This document shows positions 1 to 5,140 of a stretch of DNA of 5,140 nucleotides, piece after piece (the stretch's first letter is position 1; each line of letters starts with the position of its first letter). The notes below the pieces were generated by a model. It had not been told where the DNA came from. It saw nothing but the letters and a program-made list of their open reading frames with translations, and did no database searches. Both the position numbers and the translations under genes were made by a program. This DNA comes from Bacillota bacterium (lineage in GTDB: Bacteria > Bacillota > Dethiobacteria > DTU022 > UBA8154), in NCBI GenBank assembly GCA_003456095.1, contig DMPF01000011.1:1-5140 (forward strand), in the 5' to 3' direction.

Positions 1-1
1 A

Positions 2-277
2 GCCAAAGGAGAAAGAATGGGTCTTGTAAACAAAGTGCTACCGGCTGAAAATTTCGAAGCTGGGGTTGAGGCGTATTTGCATAGGTTCCTTAATAAAAGC
101 CCTCTAGTCCTGGCGTTAACCAAAAAAGCAGCACGGGCGGGACTGGACAAAAACATGGTTGAAGGATTAAAAACAATAGATCATATCTATCTGAAAGAAT
201 TAATGAAGACTGAAGATGCCCTGGAGGGGTTGAAGGCGTTTATGGAAAAGCGTAATCCTCAATGGCGGGGCAGGTAA
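2..277 (+). CDS. dch: Enoyl-CoA hydratase/isomerase (crotonase) family protein, C-terminal part; probable cyclohexa-1,5-diene-1-carbonyl-CoA hydratase
   Basis: This is the 3' end of a gene that begins before the window; the open frame runs back to base 2 and stops at TAA 275-277, leaving about 91 residues. The visible part starts with the crotonase signature GLVNKVLP, followed by the helical C-terminal region with SPLVLALTKKAAR and the ending YLKELMKTEDALEGLKAFMEKR, typical of enoyl-CoA hydratases. The active-site region lies upstream and is not visible. The specific call is inference: the YLxELMxTxDAxEGLKAFxEKR tail resembles dienoyl-CoA hydratases of the benzoyl-CoA pathway, and the next gene is the dehydrogenase of the following step. 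Dch (BamR in Geobacter) hydrates cyclohexa-1,5-diene-1-carbonyl-CoA to 6-hydroxycyclohex-1-ene-1-carbonyl-CoA in the cytoplasm. It does not look like the ring-opening hydrolase Oah/BamA, whose C-terminus is longer and different. Family call is near certain; substrate is moderately sure. Confidence 0.7.
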   Translation, partial: AKGERMGLVNKVLPAENFEAGVEAYLHRFLNKSPLVLALTKKAARAGLDKNMVEGLKTIDHIYLKELMKTEDALEGLKAFMEKRNPQWRGR

Positions 278-325
278 AGTTCAATTGGTACAGTAAAGCG
301 CAGAACATGAAAGGGAGGCTTAAAT

Positions 326-1393
326 ATGGTTATTCCGGCAAGGATTGAAACATGGCAAATGGTAGAACCTGGCAAGCTTTTACGCACCAGTATTGATATG
401 CCGGAGTTAAAACCTGGCGAAGTGCTGGTGGAGGTTGCCGGATGCGGGGTTTGCCACACCGACGTGGGATATTTCTACGATGGAGTCCCTACAGTAAACA
501 AACCGCCTCTTACCTTGGGACATGAGATTAGCGGTCGTGTTGTTGCAGGTAATGTTGGGATGATGGGAAAAGAGGTAATAATTCCTGCAGTAATGCCCTG
601 TAATAATTGTGATATCTGTGCTTCCGGAAGGGGCAATCGATGTCTGCAGCAAAAAATGCCGGGTAACAGTATGGGAATCTATGGTGGATTTGCCAGTCAT
701 ATTCCAGTTCCAGCAGCCGACCTTTGTGTGGTCAACGATCGCAAGGGTATGCCCTTGGAGTACTTGTCCGTACTGGCCGATGCTATCTCCACGCCTTATC
801 AGGCTGCTTTACGGGCTGATATTCGGGAAGGGGAACATGTGATCATCATCGGCGCATGCGGTGGTATCGGCGTATACGTGACACAGATGGCAGCTGCTTT
901 TGGTGCCGCAGAAGTAATTGCGCTGGATTTGATCCCGGAAAAGCTGGAGCGTTCTCTGAAATATGGCGCCACACATACTATCAATACCGCTGGTAAGAGT
1001 ATAAAAGACATTAGGGACGAATTCCGTGCTTACTGCAAAGCAAAAGGACTGCCGAATTATGGCTGGAAAATATTAGAATGTTCCGGCAGCAGGGTCGGTC
1101 AGGAGATTGGCTTAGAGCTCCTTTCTTTTGTCGGGCGCTTAGTCGTTGTAGGTTATGGTATGCACAAGGTGGAATATATGCTTTCCCGTCTCATGGCCTT
1201 TGATGCAGAGATATTTGGAACATGGGGTTGTCCGCCGGAACATTATCCCGTTGTGCTGCAGATGGTACTGGATAAGAAGATCGAAGTGGAACCTTTTGTG
1301 GAGCTGCGACCCATGAGCCGGATTGAAAAATCTTTTACAGAATCTCATGCCGGCCGGCTGGAAAAACGGGTTGTTCTGACTCCCGATTTTTAA
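326..1393 (+). CDS. had: 6-hydroxycyclohex-1-ene-1-carbonyl-CoA dehydrogenase, zinc-dependent
   Basis: A complete 355-residue medium-chain (zinc) alcohol dehydrogenase. The GroES-like N-terminal domain carries catalytic zinc ligands C43 (GVCHTD) and H66-E67 (GHE), with D152 in ADAISTPYQA as a possible third ligand. C92, C95, C98 and C106 form the classical structural-zinc lobe. The Rossmann domain has GACGGIG at 176-182, and D201 at the end of the second strand suggests NAD+ over NADP+. Sequences such as ELKPGEVLVEVAGCGVCHTD, FYDGVP and MPGNSMGIYGGF match what I recall of Had from Thauera and BamQ of obligate anaerobes. The reaction is NAD+-dependent oxidation of 6-hydroxycyclohex-1-ene-1-carbonyl-CoA to the 6-oxo compound, the substrate of ring hydrolase Oah/BamA. 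The ATG is preceded by AAGGGAGG at 311-318 with 7 nt spacing. It lies 48 nt after the probable dch, likely in one operon, and is followed by a terminator. A generic zinc alcohol dehydrogenase is the less likely alternative. Confidence 0.85.
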   Translation: MVIPARIETWQMVEPGKLLRTSIDMPELKPGEVLVEVAGCGVCHTDVGYFYDGVPTVNKPPLTLGHEISGRVVAGNVGMMGKEVIIPAVMPCNNCDICASGRGNRCLQQKMPGNSMGIYGGFASHIPVPAADLCVVNDRKGMPLEYLSVLADAISTPYQAALRADIREGEHVIIIGACGGIGVYVTQMAAAFGAAEVIALDLIPEKLERSLKYGATHTINTAGKSIKDIRDEFRAYCKAKGLPNYGWKILECSGSRVGQEIGLELLSFVGRLVVVGYGMHKVEYMLSRLMAFDAEIFGTWGCPPEHYPVVLQMVLDKKIEVEPFVELRPMSRIEKSFTESHAGRLEKRVVLTPDF

Positions 1394-1425
1394 GCAAGGG
1401 GGAAAAACCCGGCACCGCATGCCTT

Positions 1426-1464
1426 AAAGCCCCGGTTTATATTCCGGGGCTTTTTGTTTTTTTT
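1426..1464 (+). terminator. Intrinsic (Rho-independent) terminator after had
   Basis: AAAGCCCCGG (1426-1435) and CCGGGGCTTT (1444-1453) form a perfect 10-bp stem with an 8-nt loop, followed by a T-rich tract to 1464 broken by a single G at 1456. The stem starts 33 nt after the had stop codon. The outer A:T pairs also give a possible weaker terminator on the other strand, but all genes here run on the + strand. It separates the aromatic degradation unit from the fatty acid kinase genes, so fakB should need its own promoter. Confidence 0.95.
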
Positions 1465-1492
1465 GCGTGCAAGAAGGTTTTAGCTGCGTGCA
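1464..1492. repeat. Direct repeat TGCGTGCA, two copies 21 bp apart, upstream of fakB
   Basis: TGCGTGCA occurs exactly at 1464-1471 and 1485-1492, a start-to-start distance of 21 bp, about two helical turns. It lies between the had terminator and the fakB ribosome binding site, where a promoter is expected. The spacing would suit a regulator binding twice on one DNA face. The function is speculation; chance occurrence of an 8-mer pair in so short a region is uncommon but not negligible. Confidence 0.4.
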
Positions 1493-1498
1493 TGACGA

Positions 1499-1504
1499 AA
1501 TAAT
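1499..1504 (+). promoter_or_regulatory. Possible -10 box for a fakB promoter
   Basis: AATAAT matches the TATAAT consensus at 5 of 6 positions. It would place the transcription start near 1511, just upstream of the ribosome binding site at 1522. No good TTGACA-like -35 box sits at the right distance (the region near 1476-1483 is only T-rich). The call leans on the need for a promoter after the terminator, so it is weak. Confidence 0.3.
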
Positions 1505-1534
1505 CGGCCTGATATTATTTTAGGAGGGATAAAT

Positions 1535-2368
1535 ATGACTCCGGTTCGGATTGTTACAGATTCAACAGCTTTTTTGGATCAGGAAACAGTTGGTAAATAT
1601 AATGTTGCTGTAGTTCCATTGTATGTTAATTTTGAAAACGAAGTGATTATTGACGGTTCTATTTCCAATGCGGCTTTTTTCGCAAAGGTACGGAGTTCTG
1701 CCAAAATGCCTTTTACTTCACAGCCTTCCCCCGGTGATTTTGTGAAGGTATTTGAACAAATAATTAAAGACGGGAATGATGTTGTTACTATCGTTATTTC
1801 ATCCGGCATCAGCGGCACTTATGAGAGCGCACTTAACGCGGCAAAAATGGTGGATATGAATCGTATTATGGTGATAGATTCCCTGTCGACCTCGGGCGGA
1901 CTGGCTATGCTGGTGAGGGAAGCGGCCGAAGCTGCGGCACAAGGAAAAAGTAAAGAAGAAATAACAGCCATTATCGAAGCTAAAAAGAGCAAATTGCGTA
2001 TATTTTTCGTACCGGATACCCTGGAATATTTAAAAAAGGGTGGGCGCATTGGCGGTGCCCAAGCCCTGCTCGGAACCCTTTTGAAAATAAAACCGGTACT
2101 GCACTTAAGCAACGGTAAGGTGGATGCATATGACAAGGTCCGGACAATGAAAAAAGCATTGCTAAGGATTGTTGATGAGTTGCCACCGGCAAAGGGAGCC
2201 TTCCCCCTGTATATACTCCATGCCGAGGCGCCGGAGACGGTAGAGACGCTGAAACATATGCTCAAAGAACGGTTCCCGGAGGCACAAATAACCATTAGCG
2301 AGCTGAGTCCTGTAATCGGCACACATACAGGCCCTGGTGTAATCGGAATTAGTTTTTATGCGCAATGA
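1535..2368 (+). CDS. fakB: DegV family fatty acid-binding protein (FakB, fatty acid kinase subunit)
   Basis: A complete 277-residue DegV-family protein of normal length. FakB proteins hold a fatty acid in a buried tunnel with the carboxylate exposed for phosphorylation by FakA; the acyl-phosphate is then used for phospholipid synthesis. Family hallmarks visible are the N-terminal RIVTDSTAFL (5-14), TSQPSPGDF (61-69), SSGISGTYESA (89-99), VIDSLSTSGG (113-122), LEYLKKGGRIGG (163-174) and GTHTGPGVIG near the C-terminus. T61, S93 and H264 fall where Staphylococcus FakB uses Thr, Ser and His around the fatty acid carboxylate (from memory of the family). No signal peptide or membrane segment, so cytoplasmic. 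The ATG has AGGAGG at 1522-1527 with 7 nt spacing. The kinase gene follows 52 nt later, which strongly supports the FakB role. Which fatty acids it prefers cannot be read from the sequence. Confidence 0.93.
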   Translation: MTPVRIVTDSTAFLDQETVGKYNVAVVPLYVNFENEVIIDGSISNAAFFAKVRSSAKMPFTSQPSPGDFVKVFEQIIKDGNDVVTIVISSGISGTYESALNAAKMVDMNRIMVIDSLSTSGGLAMLVREAAEAAAQGKSKEEITAIIEAKKSKLRIFFVPDTLEYLKKGGRIGGAQALLGTLLKIKPVLHLSNGKVDAYDKVRTMKKALLRIVDELPPAKGAFPLYILHAEAPETVETLKHMLKERFPEAQITISELSPVIGTHTGPGVIGISFYAQ

Positions 2369-2408
2369 ACAAAACAGCAGACCCCACTACTATTATTTAA
2401 TTTAATGC

Positions 2409-2423
2409 GGAGTGAGGATAATG
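2409..2423 (+). promoter_or_regulatory. Ribosome binding site that decides the fakA start
   Basis: GGAG at 2409-2412, continuing as GGAGTGAGG, lies 8 nt before ATG 2421. The in-frame GTG at 2412 overlaps this motif and has only AT-rich sequence (TTTAATGC) before it, so ATG 2421 is the better start. Confidence 0.8.
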
Positions 2424-4148
2424 GACGATGGCGGGCAAAAGCCGGTTTTGCTCAGCGGTCATGATTTGCGGCAGATGTTTCTGCAGGGCACCGCTTATTT
2501 TGAACAGCATAAAGAGATCATAAACGACCTGAACGTATTTCCGGTACCCGATGGTGATACCGGTACAAATATGGCTCTGACCCTGCAGGCGGCATCACGG
2601 GAACTCTTAAGTATTTCCTCTGCTTGCACGATTGGGGAAATTGCCCGCGTTGCCGCGCGCAGTGCTTTAATGGGGGCGCGGGGAAATTCGGGAGTAATCC
2701 TATCACAACTTTTTCAGGGTATCGCCAGAGGAATGTCCGGAAAAGAAAAGGCCAGGCTGCCAGAACTGGGACGAGCTTTTCAATATGGCATTGTCTATGC
2801 ATATAAAGCTGTCTCCAAACCTGTGGAAGGGACTATCCTCACGGTGGCACGGGAGATGGCCAGGGGAAGCCGGAACGCTATACAGGAAGATATAAACCTG
2901 ATAGAATTGCTTAATGTAGCCATAAAAAGTGGTAAGAATGCACTCGAACGCACTCCTGATCTGCTGCCTGTATTAAAAGAGGCGGGAGTTGTGGATGCCG
3001 GCGGCCTGGGCCTGATCGTTTTTTTAGAAGGTTGTCGGCAGAGCATTGCAAAACATGCCATGCAACCAGTGAGTGCGGCGCTGGAGCAAAAGAAAACGAC
3101 GGGATCTTCCCTGCCAATCCCATCAATTACCGAGGTGCCGACAGAAAGGGTAAATCTGAAAGAAGAATTTGATGCTCGTTACCCCTACTGCACGGAGCTC
3201 ATCATCAAGGGCGACGCTCTCTCCGTACGCCTTTTGCGCGATCATCTGGAAGAATTGGGCGATTCTCTCCTGGTAGCCGGTTCTGCGGATGCAATCAAGA
3301 TACATATCCATACCGCCAACCCGGGAAGTGTACTGCAAAGATCGCTCACCTATGGCAGTATTCACGATATAAAGATAGACAATATGCTCGATCAGTTTAC
3401 AAAAACACGTTGGCATGACAGCAGTCAAGAGTCTGGCAGAATAACAAGAACTGCGGTAGAGCAGGCTGCAACGGACAGAATTTTCCTTTCGGGAGAAATC
3501 GGCATCGTGGCGGTTGTTGCCGGAGCAGGCTTCGCCTCAATATTTACCAGCATGGGTGCGGACCGGATCATTCCGGGAGGACAAAGCATGAACCCATCTG
3601 TTAAAGATATTGTTGATGCGGTTATAGATGTACCTGCCGAAAGTGTTATTGTTCTTCCCAATAACAGCAATGTGCAATTTGCGGCAGAGCAGGCTGTCAA
3701 GCTTGTGGAAAAAGAAGTATCGGTAGTGGATTCCCACAGCCTGCCCCAAGGGCTATCCGCCCTGCTGGCATTTGAACGGGAAAAATCATTTGCAGAAAAT
3801 TTTGTGGAGATGTGCCTGCGGACCAGGCAGGTAAAAACGCTGGAAATTACTTTTGCCACCCGTGATGCTGTTGTCAATGGGATCTCTGTAAAGAAGGGCG
3901 ATATCATCGGTATCACTGATGGCACACTCCTGGTTAGCGGGTTAACAGTGGACGAGACGGTGCTTGAGCTGTTGCGCATTGTCCTTGGGGAAGAGGAACA
4001 AATTATTACCCTGTTTTACGGTCATGATGTCGGCGAGAGCGAAGCAGTCGCATTGATGGAGCAGGTAGTGGCCGATCACCCTCAACCTGAAGTGGAGTTG
4101 CAGTTTGGCGGGCAGCCGCTTTATTATTATATTATTTCGGTGGAATGA
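2421..4148 (+). CDS. fakA: Fatty acid kinase catalytic subunit FakA (DAK2/YloV family)
   Basis: From ATG 2421 the protein has 575 residues, close to the roughly 550 usual for YloV/FakA. Numbering is from that ATG. The N-terminal DhaL-like (DAK2) kinase domain covers about 8-208. It has NVFPVPDGDTGTNM, whose D44, D46 and N50 fit the Mg-ATP site, then GARGNSGVILSQLFQG (85-100), KPVEGTI and VVDAGGLGL (190-198). A polar linker around 215-245 leads to a middle domain in which C257 (YPYCTE) and H295/H297 (KIHIHTANPG) match the Cys and His-x-His reported to bind zinc in Staphylococcus FakA. The C-terminal DegV-like/FakA_C domain contains IPGGQSMNPS (384-393), LPNNSN (412-417) and FYGHDV. FakA phosphorylates the fatty acid carried by FakB using ATP in the cytoplasm. 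The fakB gene is directly upstream with no terminator between. The protein is not a dihydroxyacetone kinase: it lacks a DhaK partner and has the full three-part FakA layout. Confidence 0.95.
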   Translation: MDDGGQKPVLLSGHDLRQMFLQGTAYFEQHKEIINDLNVFPVPDGDTGTNMALTLQAASRELLSISSACTIGEIARVAARSALMGARGNSGVILSQLFQGIARGMSGKEKARLPELGRAFQYGIVYAYKAVSKPVEGTILTVAREMARGSRNAIQEDINLIELLNVAIKSGKNALERTPDLLPVLKEAGVVDAGGLGLIVFLEGCRQSIAKHAMQPVSAALEQKKTTGSSLPIPSITEVPTERVNLKEEFDARYPYCTELIIKGDALSVRLLRDHLEELGDSLLVAGSADAIKIHIHTANPGSVLQRSLTYGSIHDIKIDNMLDQFTKTRWHDSSQESGRITRTAVEQAATDRIFLSGEIGIVAVVAGAGFASIFTSMGADRIIPGGQSMNPSVKDIVDAVIDVPAESVIVLPNNSNVQFAAEQAVKLVEKEVSVVDSHSLPQGLSALLAFEREKSFAENFVEMCLRTRQVKTLEITFATRDAVVNGISVKKGDIIGITDGTLLVSGLTVDETVLELLRIVLGEEEQIITLFYGHDVGESEAVALMEQVVADHPQPEVELQFGGQPLYYYIISVE

Positions 4149-5007
<859 letters not shown>

Positions 5008-5010
<3 letters not shown>

Positions 5011-5140
5011 AATGAGGTTTTTAATGATACGGAGCGAAAAATGGAAAAAAGCATTGACCTGTTGCAAAAAGAACTGGTTACGTTGCGTGCCGGTCGAGCT
5101 GTTCCTTCATTGCTGGATAAGGTGCAGGTGGATTATTATA
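5008..5140 (+). CDS. frr: Ribosome recycling factor, N-terminal part
   Basis: The first 44 codons of a gene that leaves the window at base 5140; the family length is about 185 residues. The translation includes DTERKMEKSIDLLQKEL, LRAGRAVPSLLDKVQVDYY and no stop. The RxGRAxPSLLDxxxVxYY signature and the preceding amphipathic helix are characteristic of RRF, which with EF-G splits post-termination ribosomes in the cytoplasm. Its place directly after pyrH, with a one-base overlap, is the conserved bacterial order and confirms the call. The rest of the three-helix bundle and the beta-rich domain II are not visible. Confidence 0.97.

Noticed and set aside
2..277. Ring-opening hydrolase Oah/BamA as identity of the first gene
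   Set aside because: The C-terminus is short and ends in the typical EGLKAFMEKR of hydratases, unlike the longer tail of Oah.
1513..1518. TATTAT as a -10 box for fakB
   Set aside because: It matches the consensus well, but the transcript would then start around 1525, inside the AGGAGG at 1522-1527, destroying the ribosome binding site.
1819..2322. A 167-codon open frame on the - strand
   Set aside because: Opposite to conserved fakB motifs, with no recognisable protein signature; a shadow frame.
3425..3979. A 184-codon open frame on the - strand
   Set aside because: It lies wholly inside fakA on the opposite strand, has a low-complexity Ser/Thr-rich translation and no family motif; it is a shadow of the real gene.
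2421..4148. Dihydroxyacetone kinase DhaL/DhaM-type enzyme
   Set aside because: The kinase domain is related, but the Cys/His-x-His middle domain, the C-terminal domain and the adjacent degV gene fit FakA instead.

Overview
The window reads as a piece of a low-to-mid GC Gram-positive chromosome, most likely an anaerobic clostridial Firmicute of the Peptococcaceae/Desulfotomaculum-Pelotomaculum kind. That placement is inference. It rests on strong GGAGG-type ribosome binding sites, a FakA/FakB fatty acid kinase pair of the Firmicute type, and benzoyl-CoA degradation genes. All six recognised genes are on the + strand and tightly packed; two are cut by the window ends.

Left part (1-1465): the end of an aromatic catabolism operon. 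The 3' end of a crotonase-family gene, probably cyclohexa-1,5-diene-1-carbonyl-CoA hydratase (dch/bamR), is followed 48 nt later by a full-length zinc-dependent dehydrogenase. The latter is very probably 6-hydroxycyclohex-1-ene-1-carbonyl-CoA dehydrogenase (had/bamQ). These are consecutive steps in anaerobic benzoyl-CoA degradation after ring reduction: dienoyl-CoA hydration, then oxidation of the 6-hydroxy group. A near-ideal intrinsic terminator closes this unit at 1426-1464.

Middle part (1466-4148): a DegV-family fatty acid-binding protein (fakB) and a DAK2/YloV-type kinase (fakA), 52 nt apart with no terminator between them. Together they should form a fatty acid kinase: FakB presents a bound fatty acid and FakA phosphorylates it to acyl-phosphate, which feeds phospholipid synthesis.

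Right part (4149-5140): a 131-nt spacer with small repeats, then UMP kinase (pyrH) and the start of ribosome recycling factor (frr), whose stop and start codons overlap by one base. In many bacteria pyrH follows rpsB-tsf; here it follows fakB-fakA. No mobile element, tRNA, rRNA, CRISPR array or clear riboswitch was seen. The biology is recognisable rather than novel. The most interesting aspects are the junction between a catabolic operon and a lipid/translation housekeeping cluster, and the short repeats in the two larger spacers.
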